From Rhabditoides inermis (Eukaryota; Nematoda; Chromadorea; Rhabditida; Rhabditidae): DNA of 64,000 nt. Location: assembly GCA_963966185.1 (NCBI GenBank), contig CAWZYM010000293.1, forward strand, positions 72,501 through 136,500. The letters run 5' to 3'. Below, one piece after another: positions 10,671 to 22,087 of the stretch. Each line of letters starts with the position of its first letter. Position 1 is the stretch's first letter. Under the pieces are notes generated by a model. That model was not told the DNA's origin. It made no database searches and worked only from the letters and a program-made list of their open reading frames with translations. The translations under genes and the position numbers were made by a program.

Positions 10671-12687
10671 TCAGTCCATGCTCATAGAGTGGCTCTGGAG
10701 ACTGAGCCTTGGAAGGGGCAGGTCGTCTCTGTCCAGGCTGACGCTGTGGCGGGTGTCGGACGCGAATGATGTGCCGGAGACGGCGGATCCGATGGACGAG
10801 ATCGAGCCGCGCACCGGATGGGAAGACGCCGGCGACGGGGCGCACTCACTGCAAACACTAGCACTACGGAAGAGGGGAACGAAGGAGGGCACACTAATCC
10901 ATAGCACTCTACTATGTAGAAAACAACAATCTACGATTCACACTAATCTTCTAATAACAAAAGTCAAACGAAATGGGGAAAGTGATAGCTAATGCAATGC
11001 GCTAACAGAATGACACGAAAGTGTTTCAATCTCGAGTGGACCACAATCTAACTTCATACTAATTCGTTTGGTTCAAACGCGCGCTGACTTGTTGAAGTCG
11101 TATATGAGTGAGAGTGCGGGTGTCCTTGCTCGTCCGATGCCGCACGTGCCGTCGTCTGTGATGACGATTTCCGGGATCTCCGAGCCGAGCGAACTGCAAT
11201 ACCGCTGATCCGGCTCGTCTTGAGAACCGAACCTAAACAATACCTTGTTTCTATTTTTGTTTCTATTTTTGTCTGCAGGTTGCCCATAACACTACACTAG
11301 AGACTATGTAGAGATGGTCCGCTTGGTTTTCGGTCTTTCAAACTGCGGGTCATGAAGAGCTTAACGGACCATCTCTACATGACACAAGAGAACAAGGGAC
11401 GTTTGAACACAATACATGGTCACCTCACACGTACGGCACAGTTTGTGTCACAGTCACTGTCGCGGTATCGATTGGGTTGGAACGGAACATTAGTGAATCG
11501 TGGGCGACGACACAAGTGATGGTCACATACGTCACATCACAGTCATTAAGATTTGGAAATCAATAAACACCTGATAGTCGGCTTCCTCGGGGGTTCGATG
11601 AGCTGCGGGCTGCTCTGCCATCCCTTGTTCACACCCGGCTCGCCATGGGTCTTCGACAGCCAGGCAGATACCTAGGGAGGGAGTTTCTCTCTCTCTCTCT
11701 CTCCATCTCTCTCTTTTTTTTCCTCTTTCTTTTTATCTCTCTTCTCTCTGTACTCTCTCTTCTCTTTCAGAAACAAAGAAGGGATGGAAAACAATCAATA
11801 AATCGATAACCTTAGTCTTAGCGCGCAGCAGCCTCCTCCTCTGTCTCTGTTGCATATCGAGTTCCTCTCGGAATCGCATAGCATCCAACAAAGCCTCCAT
11901 CTTAACATTCTAAAATGGTTCATAAAGGGAAGTTCTAAACTACAATCTACAGTACCTACTTACAGTCTAAACTTCTAAACAATTTTGCCCCCATTTTGCA
12001 GTTTATATTCTATCCTCATCTATGTACATCTTACAGTCCCCATCGTTATCCCTATCCAAATTCTAAGATTCTAACACGATTACGAATAAGTAGGAAATAA
12101 CATTTCTATACTAAAATCATCCGATGATATGGAACTCAATATTATTTAACACAATCTCTCTAATCTGCTGGATTCTGCTGTCATATGAAAAACTAGTTAA
12201 ACGCTCTTCTTTCACCACTCCACTACTTACGAATTATGAAAGTGACTAGCGGTATTTTATTGTGTATCGACAGAACATCACTTCTCATGTCTACCGTAAG
12301 TGGTTCAGAATAATTCTTCAGAATACGCAGTGCTCGCCCACCTCTACACTGCTGCTGTTCCGCTTGATACTTCTGAACATGAGGGCGACTATGACTGCGG
12401 AGAACATAAGAAGGATGGAGCAGGTGTACATCATCCTGCCCCACTCCTCCCCATTCAAGTGGAGACTGAGGGGCGAGGAGGGAGGGGAAGGGAGGGAGGG
12501 TGGAGAGGGGCTGCACGCTCTGCAAGGGATTTGTATGAACTTTGTGATTCTGTTGTGCATTTCGTTCTTGCACCCCAGTTTCCTCGGCGTTGCTCTTTAC
12601 GATGATGTTGTTGTTTTTTTGAGAAAAAGGTAAAAGGTAGCTAGACTTCAGACTTGAGTTTCGACACGAACAGACCGCATCGCTCAT
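10671..12687 (-). CDS. Single-pass membrane protein, KCNE/MPS-like plan (paralogue 2)
   Basis: It is homologous to the gene at 7961-10095 along its length. The membrane exon (about 12340-12445) reads MYTCSILLMFSAVIVALMF followed by RSIKRNSSSVE. The next exon, about 11815-11915, has the matching basic helix (ALLDAMRFREELDMQQRQRR, against ILLSSMRVRVEDEENM in paralogue 1). The exon at about 11090-11230 has PEIVITDDGT, against PEIVVTDSGH. The last exon is Ser-rich and ends in MSMD and TGA at 10671. The first exon (MSDAVCSCRNS from 12687) and its junction to the CKNEMHNRI exon are tentative; the assembled N-terminus would again carry an N-x-T sequon. Function is inferred as for paralogue 1. Tandem position on one strand indicates local duplication. 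Confidence 0.55.
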
Positions 12688-14012
12688 CAGCCAAAAACTC
12701 GATCACCTTGGATCCAAAAGAAAAACTTTATTAAAGACTGGTCATATTTGTAGCATTTATCGCGCATCTATGTACTATGTTTGCTTCTCTCACGCGTTCA
12801 TTTTCGATTAGACTAGTCTGGTAGCAGCTCCGGATTCAGATTACTCATTAATATTGCAGATGCGAGATTGAAAATGAGTGAGTTTGATATGCATTTTTCC
12901 TATCAGTTGATATGAATCGTGGTGACATTTCCGGTGTTTGAAGAATTTTCACTGCAACTTGTACTTGTCGGTTTGTTCGCTCATTTTCGATAAAACTTGT
13001 CAAGCACATTTACGATTTACGTAGGCATGTATTTTTCATAAGCACATAAGCTGCGAGTTCAGGTTACTCATCAATATTGTGCACCCATTACGCACATAGG
13101 ATAAGTAAAGAAACCGTGTATTTTCTGCTCTCTAACGAATGCATTCAGAACACAAAACAACACATGAACACATAATAAAAATTACATCAAAATACTCACT
13201 GTATCCCGCACGTGTTCTGCCACTCTCGCAGACACGAACAAATGCCGGACGACATCGTTGCGTCACTGCGTCGTCGGTGCGTCGTCGCTGCGTCAGTTAC
13301 GCCATACTGCAGCGGACACAGTCACCACTGCCGATCGATACACATTCAAAAAGCGCACTCGCGGTTAGAGACAGAGAGACGGGGATCGTAGGAGCGAGCG
13401 GATACAATTACAAGTATGCAATGCTAATAATGAATCGACACGGAAAAGCGCGCCCGTTCCCACGAACAGTTATCGGTTAGCGGCGAAGAAAAAGTAGTAA
13501 TAAATAGTTACATGCATTTACACCTCTTTACCATAGCAGAAATATACAACTCTCAGGAAGGCATAACCATCATAGTTTTGAGAAGAGGTATAGTTTTCAA
13601 GGTAAGTAAAACAGTAAGGCAAAAAAGTAACCGTAACGAGTGGGTCGATAGAAAATTGTGAAAAAGCAAGTGAGTTGTAGCTGTGAGATATGAGAGATAT
13701 GAGAAGATGAGAAGATGAGAGCTCTCCAGAGATGGATTAGGAGTTTAGGAGAGGAGAGGGGGGAGGAGAGGAGACAAATAGATAAATGCATGGTAACCAC
13801 ATATGTACACACACGCTAATCGAGCGGAATCAAGACACTCTTTTTATTTCCACTCTGTTGCATCGGTTTTGCACACGTGAGCAATGATTAGGTATGATGT
13901 ATGTAGAGATAATACGATTTTTGCCGGTTTTCTAAAACCATAATATCTAGTTCTCTACTGCATTGTAATTGTATAAACAATGTTTTCGTCCTTGTGGTGT
14001 AATAAACTTTAT
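12688..14012. other. Intergenic, no supported gene
   Basis: AT-rich sequence upstream of KCNE-like paralogue 2 and downstream of the GPCR gene. Open frames here (for example around 13139-13480) show no signal peptide, domain or splice support. Confidence 0.5.
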
Positions 14013-16344
14013 TTATGTTTTGAAGACCAATTGATTTGAGATTTGAGGAGGGACCGAGTTCCATCGAGTATTGAGTTGATCGAAGTGCAGTTTGGCCATG
14101 TTGATTGTGTCTGGGGCGTAGGTCGAGTGGCGGTACGTTTCACTCTGAAATGACGTCTCAACTTCGAGCAAAGCTAATAATTTTGCCAAGGGTATGCGAC
14201 CACTTTAATGTTGTCTGCACTAAAATGTAATCGTAATGTAGTAGATGAATCATAGAGGAGAGAAAGAGAGAGAGGGAGAGAGAGAGAGAGAGAACATGAA
14301 CTCACAGTCACTTTATTGGGTCTAATATGGATATCGCCAGCGACCAGTCTGAATAGATGCTCCTTCCATCCGGGAATCGTCACAACTGCCAAATAGATGA
14401 GGTAGTTGGTGCCACTGGAACAAGACGGTTTCGGATTACAAAGAGTTTTTGTGTTGTCAACCGTGTCTTGTGAAAGTGAAGCCCCGCAAACCGCGAATAA
14501 AGTCGATTACGAACAGTTCCCACCCGTAACTGTACTATCAACCACTCATGAACGAACTAAACTTTGAAAAAAAAACGCTCTCTCCCACTCTGTATGCGTA
14601 GCCCCTCTTCTAACAGCTAGACCATAATACATAATACCACGATTATTGAAACTATTCCCCACATTAGCGGCTTTATATATGAACTATTGTATAGGTGGCA
14701 CTCTTTATGTAATGTCTGTAAACGTTCAAACAACAGGTAATTGATACTGTTATTATTTTGTATTTTTCACCATGTTTTCGTGATGTGATCACGTGAGAAT
14801 ATGAATCTCAAAAGAGGATATTATTATTTATGTATTCAAACATCCAGATTGAAAATATTGAAATTATTCATTACTACATATACGTAAGTAATATGGCATA
14901 TTGCCCACTGCAAAACAATACGTCAGTAACAACAAACGATAAATCTCTTTGTTTTAGAGTGGACAATATAAAAACAAACACTTATAAAATCATCACTCAC
15001 CCCACTGATAGCATATCCACTGCCAAGTGAACCACCTAAACGATAAATATTCCTTTCAACTTTCAACATCACAAGTGCATCTCGATCACACTACTGCTAG
15101 GGAAAGAGGGAAGGAGTGGGGGAGACATAGAGATCACCTTACATTCCCTGTTGTTCGTTCCAAATATGAGTGAGCCAGTGATGTTGATGGATGATAGAAC
15201 GAGGAGAAGGATGGCAGTGCCAAGCAGCACACAAGAGATGAACTGGAAAAGTCTCTGTCAACAAGCCTGTCATGGAAATTATGGCAGCCATAATATGTTC
15301 TACTGAACGTCCTAGATGTCCACAGTAGTCAACGTACTACAGTATACATTACAGTATACCTTGAACACTCGTAGATTCTCTCGTAGTTGGTATCGAGTGG
15401 CGAGACTGTAGTACTGCGGCGATTCGTTCTTCACTATCTGATGACAGTTCCACTTACGCAGCACAAGAAAGTACTGAAAGAAAGTGACGTCACGCGGTGC
15501 GTCATTAGTTTGTCTGTCTTTGTGACATAATGAAATACGTTCTTACGTAAGTATACCGTAAGAGCTCAATAAATTATTCACCCACCCCAACACATACAAT
15601 CGATACGGAAAACATGAGAATCTTGCTTTGCAAATGCGAAATACATGCTAAATAACACATATTGATGAAGATAAATAAATGTTAGAGATGCAGTAATACC
15701 TGTGGAAACCAGATAAGCATAACCGATTCCACACAAGTTATGGAAAACAATTAACATTCCCGCTAAATAGCATCGTCGATTATGTTCGTAGTCTTTCACG
15801 AAACACAAAGCGAACGTTCTCTCGAGTAAGGCGCAGGGGATGACTGCTGCAAACTTGGTATACGTATGTATTTATTTTCATAGAAGCAGAAATATACCTG
15901 TGAACAAACCAGTGAAGTGGTTCCGATACAATCCAAAAGCAACAACAACATAAGAAATCACCGTGCCTTCTAAATATGCAAAATAGTTCGTAAACAGTTG
16001 TACAAGTAACTTCCATACCCATAACGGACACATCATTGAACTGACAAATAAATAGTCCTATTTGAACGGCGTTGTTAATAATGAACTGAGTGAGATATAC
16101 AACGTAGATACAAGTAAGGTTGATGTGGATCTGATGAGTCTAAACGTAGTTTTATTGTTTTTAATGATCGCTACGTACAACGTACCCGTAGCATAATAAC
16201 GATCAGTAAACACAGTATCATGGATGCCGAAAGTATGAAAATAGCATTCAAAACGACGATAAAAACGCACAGTTTCAAATATGGGTTGTTCTCATGAAAT
16301 TCTCCGGCAACTGGGAGGGGAAGGTGGAGACCGTAGACATTCAT
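14013..16344 (-). CDS. SRE-like seven-transmembrane chemoreceptor
   Basis: The start at 16344 lies three bases after a CTGCAG acceptor. About ten exons assemble with compatible phase. The N-terminus is MNVYGLHLPLPVAGEFHENN, then TM1 (VFIVVLNAIFILSASMILCL). Further exons at about 15890-16072 include EGTVISYVVVAFGLYRNHFT. The exon from about 15838 carries ERTFALCFVKDYEHNRR, the characteristic E-R-x-x-A-x-x-F-V-x-D-Y-E loop of the nematode SRE family. Later exons give RYQLRENLRVFK (15365-15475), a membrane exon VLLGTAILLLVLSSINITG, then HLAVDMLSVGGTNYLIYL and PGWKEHLFRL, and a tail ending QLVFKT with TAA at 14013 overlapping AATAAA. It would act in the cilia of chemosensory neurons, ligand unknown. 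Two introns near 15600-15720 and 15960-16010 are inferred from frame changes. Confidence 0.75.
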
Positions 16345-17567
16345 GATCTGCAGGGAAGGATTATTGGCACGGGTCCCGCGCGGAAATGTGACATGGAATG
16401 TGAGAGGCGTCTGTTCGAAAACACTATGAACCTATTATTCTTTTGTAGAAAACAAAGTATTTGAGGATAGAGAAATGCTGACGATAAATGAAGGCGAGTA
16501 AACAAATACTATAGGCAATGCAATTTAGTTATTTTCGCGGGTGGATCACACGGATTGGAAAAAAGAATCGTGCCGTACCGAAGTCTCTTCTTCTCTACAC
16601 ACGATCTTCTTCGTAGTACGTGACTTGACAGCCAAGTTGGAGCATCATGCTCTTTTGTGAATGCTTTTCATCACACCAAATTATCTGCCAAAGAACATTA
16701 GAAGAAGATCATGTGTAGAGAGAGACTTTTGTACGCAGCTTTCATTTAAGCTGAAATTGAACAAAACAAATCGCGTCGGAAATGTTCGAAAGTTGTAGTG
16801 AGAAATATAATATTCGCGTGTATAACATCAGACAAATCCGAAAACCAAACAATTGTATGCACATGTGACCGACAATAGGAAATACATTAAGATATACGCA
16901 CAGTTTGATGTATAACAAACGATGAGATAAAGAAGTGTTATGTGGATATGGAAAGTTACAACCATTAGTATTTTCGCCACTAATTTCAAAACCTCAGTTT
17001 AATAGTTTCTTAAGGAAACATGATTCTATTCACATGTATTTTCACGTGAAAGTCGTTTTCACGAAATTTAGAGTGATATGCTCTTTTAAAAATGAGGAAA
17101 GTGGTAAATGTGTTTCGGACATTGGAACAGAAAGAAATGTGCCGATATGATATGAATATGAATCACGAAAAGAGACAGGAAAAGAGCAGACAGAGCCCGC
17201 AGCAATTTTATTATTCTTGCGAAACAGGCAATGTTCTGATTGTAATATTGTTTCATATTCCAAGAATCCAGATGAAAGCTATTGTTTGCTATTCAGTAAT
17301 TCAGTGCTTGAAAATATGTAATGCAACGAAAAAGGTTTTGATATGTACTAATGTTACATTCTGATAAAACGTTCTAGAAAACATTTTATGATACAATGAA
17401 CACACTTTATCTATGTAAAGTGAAAAACAAGTCGCTGTGAAGTTAGAAATAAATCAGAAGTAGGCGGTATTCTTTGGTCCACACAGATTGTGACATTTTC
17501 ATAAAGACAAAGACATGTGAATGATTGAATGGTTCTCAATAGTTGTGAGAATAAATTAAATCATAAA
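16345..17567. other. Intergenic, AT-rich
   Basis: It contains an imperfect inverted repeat at 16581-16728. The rest shows no supported gene; open frames around 16935-17364 are low-complexity AT-rich sequence without splice or domain evidence. Confidence 0.5.
16581..16728. repeat. Imperfect inverted repeat, about 30-bp arms
   Basis: Left arm 16581-16612 (CTTCTCTACACACGATCTTC) and right arm 16699-16728 (GAAGAAGATCATGTGTAGAG) are near reverse complements, about 86 bp apart. The structure is MITE-like, but no target duplication was identified. Confidence 0.6.
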
Positions 17568-17728
17568 TCAGTTCCAAGAGTCCATACTAGCGATAACGTG
17601 AGCGAGAACTGCGAATATAGCGGTTGTCTCCTCCAGATCTTCTGAAAAAAATACTCTCTCTCTCCCCCCTCTCTCTCTTTTTTTGTCTTTTTCCTTCTCT
17701 TTCTCTCCTTCTCTACTTTTTACTCTCT

Positions 17729-17769
<41 letters not shown>

Positions 17770-18507
17770 CTCACCCGCCTTGAAGACACTGACATAGTCG
17801 GCATTTGTGTGGTGGTAACTGGAATAATAATTGTACCTTTGGACTTTCAACGTCTGAAATTCGAAATGTATTCGTTTCGAAAGTACAATAACCAACGACT
17901 TTTACTGAGCTGTCACTTCCTCATTTTTCTTTTCTAATATTAAAGAGTTGTGATAGTCTCTATATATTTATTGTTAGGAAAGAATGAGGAGGAGAACTGT
18001 TTGGAAAGTGACTCGAAAGTAGTTGCACTCAAATCATCAATTCAGTTTTAGTTTTTTTTTTATGTTTTATAATTGCTACATACTACAGCGTGATAAATAA
18101 GCAGGTAAACCCATTGCTGTTATGAGATAGACAGATGGAATTACTTCCTCTAGAAAATATGGATGGAATACACTTAATTGCTTAATGAAAAAGAGTTCCG
18201 CATGTGATTGCGTCACAGTATGATTTTCACTGTTAACTTTTCACAAGATCATGATTGTGGTTAGACAACAATCAGAAATCAGAACCCAATATGTAATTCA
18301 TTAGATTGTATGATTGACAGGAATTATTGTAAAACCACTCACGTAAAATACTCGTCGCCTCCCCTGTCGGAAACGTAGTTGACAGAAGGCACGCCAGCGT
18401 TTGCGAAGAACATGACGTCACCTGCAATCAGCTGGTTCGAGTCAAGCGAATAAATGAGGACGACATTTCTATATGATCTTCTTGAAATGTGGGGAAAGAG
18501 AGAGAGG

Positions 18508-18560
<53 letters not shown>

Positions 18561-18993
18561 TCACCTTGTCCGTAGCTCATCTGTACAGATAGTGGAATTC
18601 TGTGCGCATTGATGAGTTCCACGATTTCACTGAATTTTTTTTTCTTACGATTGGATTAGATTGGATTGATACGTTTCACGCGCTGTATAAAAACGCTAGT
18701 ACAAACAAGTCCGCAATATCTTTTCTTCGAGACATATGAACGTACAATGAGATTACGCCACTATACAAAAGTGACTTCATAGGCATCAAGCCAACAAACG
18801 AACATTATTCTCAATGATAGTCACAATGATCAGTAACTATGCCCTATGCGCACATACCTCACTCGTTTCATCTCGAGAGGAGTTCCCTGGAAGTTGAAAT
18901 GAGACTGCCAGGTGAGCGGCTTGAAAGCACCCTGGTCCGTCTCTGAAAGGGACCCATAATAACACAACATAAGAATGAATGAGAAAAAGGTTT

Positions 18994-19040
<47 letters not shown>

Positions 19041-20878
19041 ACTCACCCGATACAAAGAAGAACTTCTCCATACCGCGGAAGTGATCGTCAAAGTACTGCT
19101 TCGCCCCGAGAAGGCCTGGAAGTGGAATGCGATGAAGTCATGTAATAATTAATGCATACATAAAAAAAAGTTGTGTACGTTTCAAGGTGTGCGCAAATTT
19201 CAATGATATATTTTGTTTCCAATCGCGGTCGGGACTCACAATCAGCTCAAAATCTCCAGGAAACTTCCAGTCTCATGCTTCCAATTTGTTCTTGTGGTTG
19301 TGTCAACACTTTGTAAAGAGATGTTTCCTGAAGAATGTAACTCTGCACACGTAACGTAATCGTATCATCCCACCTAAATGTTTTCCTATATGAATGACAT
19401 TCACCCTGTTCCTCTGCCGTCCAGAACACTGCTCTGATGGTCCGCCTCGGCCGGAATCGCGCATCCCGAAGCGACAAATCCCGGATAGCCTAAAAACGGT
19501 CAATGTGGGCGGAGCTAATATGGGCGTGTCCATCTCACCTTGAGTGCGTGATAGCAGCTGGCGACGCCGCCTCCGTCATCGATTGCTCCCTGTCCCACAT
19601 CCCACGAGTCCAGATGACCCGAGATGAGAACGACCTCGTGCGGGAGGGCGGAGCCTATGGGGGCGGGGCTTATCTCTATCACGAAAACTGAAGGATACCT
19701 TTGATCTCCACGACAGTGTTACGCGACATGACCTTATCGGGCAGTTCCTAAATGAAAAAAGTGATCGTGGCACCGGTATGAACGTTTCTAGCTTTTCTTC
19801 GATTCAAGCTACATCCATCTGGACTGCCCTAGTGGAACACAATCTAATTTCAAACGATTTGAAAGGCAGTGGTACCTTTGATCGTATGTGCATGTCGATG
19901 ACTATCCGCTTTCCGCGTCTTGCGAGGCGCGCCAACATGAGAGCATCCTCGAGGGTGATAGAGGCAGCGGGGATGGGGGAGCCTGGAAGGGGGAATGAGT
20001 ATGAGAGGGAGAGAGAGGGAAGGGGGAGAGAGAGAGAGAAGGGGGAGGAGAGAGGAGAAAAGGGAAGAGAGAGGAGAGAGGGGGATAGAGAAGGAGAGAA
20101 GAGGGAGGGAGAGAAAACCTACCCCTGGCTCCGGCCCCGGTGTGTGGTGTGTAGAGGCTGGTGGGACCTGCTGAGACGAGCAACGCGGCTTTCGCGCCCC
20201 TGCAACAATCAATTCCATTTGCATTAGTCCGTTGATGTCAAGGTTCATCGTTTGAGTTCAGGAACGTTGAAATGAAACAAGTGCACGCACCTCTGTGCGA
20301 GCTGTGGCGCGCTGCGTCGTATGCCCGATCCCCTGCCGTACCCTTTCCAACTCTCAGCCACCACCACGATCTTGTTCGTCAGGTTGCGAGTCTGAATGGA
20401 GCGCTCATATCTGACGTTGAATCTCTTCCAACGAGTAAATGAAATAAGATATTATGGTGCTACATATGTTTAACTAATATAGACAAAGTTGTGTCCTTGG
20501 GCCTTGGGGTGTCAAAAGGTTCTGTCACAGTCATCACTCTGCCAAACTACCCTTTGTTTGTTCTTAATCGGTACTGTTTGTGCTATTGATATCACCATAT
20601 GGATAAACTCAAAATAATCGAGAAAAAAATATTAATAATAAATAGCATAGAAACCACTCGCATTCATCTCCTCTAGCGTCTCTAGAACTATGACTTCGGC
20701 GCGCACTCTGCCCGGAGGAGAGCCATCCACTGCGAGGATGGAGAGAGGCTGGCGACTGGAAGAGAAAGTTCTCTCTCTCTCTCACCTCCTCTCTCTCTCT
20801 CCTCCTCCTCTCTCTCTCTCTCTCTCTCGAGGTGGAAGTAGAAGGGATGGAGAAGTCATACGGAGAGAGAGAGAGAAA

Positions 20879-20951
<73 letters not shown>

Positions 20952-21378
20952 GTCCACCCACCGCGGCTCCACCATCTCCACCCTGTCCTCTCCCCTCATC
21001 CAGTGTGGCAGTCCGGGCACGGGTTCCGTGTGAGCTGAGAGTCCATCGCGCCGCGCCGAAGACACCACCCAGTCGATTGCTCTGCGACAGCAAGTGATAT
21101 TCTCACGCATGCACACACACACACACACACACACACACACCACTCATCATTTCGTAGAGCATAAGTCATAAGTGTTACAATTGCAACCATCAATGCGTAC
21201 ACCTACACACGTATTGGTTACAACAGTGAACCCACCTCTCCAGCGCCTTGCTGCCGGTCTGTCTGTGTCCGAAGTCGTCGCATAGCTGTTCCAGCCACGC
21301 GAGCGCCTGGCCCCGCCCTGGTCCGGACAGGATATGCCGGATGAGGAGAGAGGAGGAGGAGGAGAACTGGAGACGATT
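17568..21378 (-). CDS. Carboxypeptidase Q-like M28 zinc metallopeptidase
   Basis: About 13 exons match the human CPQ/PGCP order. They include [13 protein letters not shown] (about 21236-21378), [13 protein letters not shown] (about 20950-21095), [18 protein letters not shown] (about 20650-20760), [28 protein letters not shown] and [17 protein letters not shown]. The catalytic exon at about 19546-19662 has [18 protein letters not shown], giving the H-x-D zinc ligand and the bridging Asp. [14 protein letters not shown] supplies the catalytic and ligand Glu pair, ETDQGAF the next Asp ligand, and YHHTNAD the last His ligand. The gene ends with MDSWN and TGA at 17568. It is predicted to be a secreted or lysosomal dipeptidase. 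All zinc ligands are present, so it should be active. The signal-peptide exon is not in the adjacent sequence; a candidate lies at 28323-28409. Confidence 0.88.
17650..17767. repeat. (CT)n-rich intron array
   Basis: Pyrimidine-rich microsatellite (purine-rich in the sense strand) filling the last intron of the M28 peptidase gene. Confidence 0.85.
20770..20950. repeat. (CT)n then (GA)n arrays in one intron
   Basis: A (CT)n block (about 20770-20830) is followed by (GA)n blocks (about 20861-20950) in an M28 peptidase intron. The two halves are mutually complementary and could form a long hairpin in the transcript. Confidence 0.85.
21112..21141. repeat. (AC)n dinucleotide array
   Basis: About 15 CA units in an intron of the M28 peptidase gene. 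Confidence 0.9.
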
Positions 21379-21773
21379 TTTTGACAATTCACTTCATTGC
21401 TCCATAAACCTCAATGTTGAGTTAGTCGTTTCTTCAAACGTATTTGTACATTTTGGATCAAATTGTCAATAGGATTTTTTAACTGAAGAATGTTGGCAAA
21501 ACGAAAATAAATTGAGCGGAGATGAATAGAAAGGGTCAACTTGGCAGGAAAATGCTTCCGTTGCTAGATCACAACTTAGTTTAGTTCTTACCGAAGCAGA
21601 TGATGAAGAGAGTGGGTGTGTATGATGTTGGAAGAGTAATTATTAATGTAGTTATTTAGGTAATTTAACTAACACGTGTAAGTGTCCTATCGATTGGGTT
21701 CGAATCCGAAGGTGTGGCTGCTCGTAAGATGTGATCGGTACACGTGATACTCTCACCATTATTTCGCTCTTGT

Positions 21774-21835
21774 AAGCCCCTTCGGGCGTTCAAAAATTGC
21801 GTACGCCACCCATATAGAAGATTTATCTCAAATCA
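21774..21835 (-). ncRNA. U4 snRNA, 3' fragment (Sm site and terminal stem-loop)
   Basis: Read on the minus strand this contains GGGTGGCGTACGC, the Sm-binding site CAATTTTTGAA (21789-21799) and the 3' stem-loop GCCC-GAAG-GGGC (21776-21787). The GGGTGGCGTACGC block can pair, with G-U and one mismatch, to GCGGCGTCCCC at the end of the 5' U4 fragment, closing the central stem. It is separated from the 5' fragment by the retrotransposon. The exact inner end is uncertain: TGATTTGAGATAAATC may belong to U4 or to the element. Confidence 0.85.
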
Positions 21836-22087
21836 ATGGTTGGGGGGAAGTATTGATATTGCTGAAATGGGGGGGCAGAAATGGTGGTCCGGCTTGTCCC
21901 GTCGATGGTCCCTCGGCAAAAGATGCTTGGTCGCAGCGTCCTGAAGGCGTCGGGGTCGATTGGGGCAGCCGGCTGTATCGCGCTTTGTCAGACAGCCCTC
22001 TTGGTCCCTTTGTGGCAGGGAGAGAAACGGCCTTACACGAGTACAGTATGAAGCCTCGTCGATTAGAAATCTGTTGATATAGGGTCC

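Noticed and set aside
21690..21716. tRNA-like B box (GGGTTCGAATCC) on the plus strand near the U4 3' fragment
   Set aside because: The T stem has a mismatch and no matching acceptor, D or anticodon arm is found in the 50 bases upstream.
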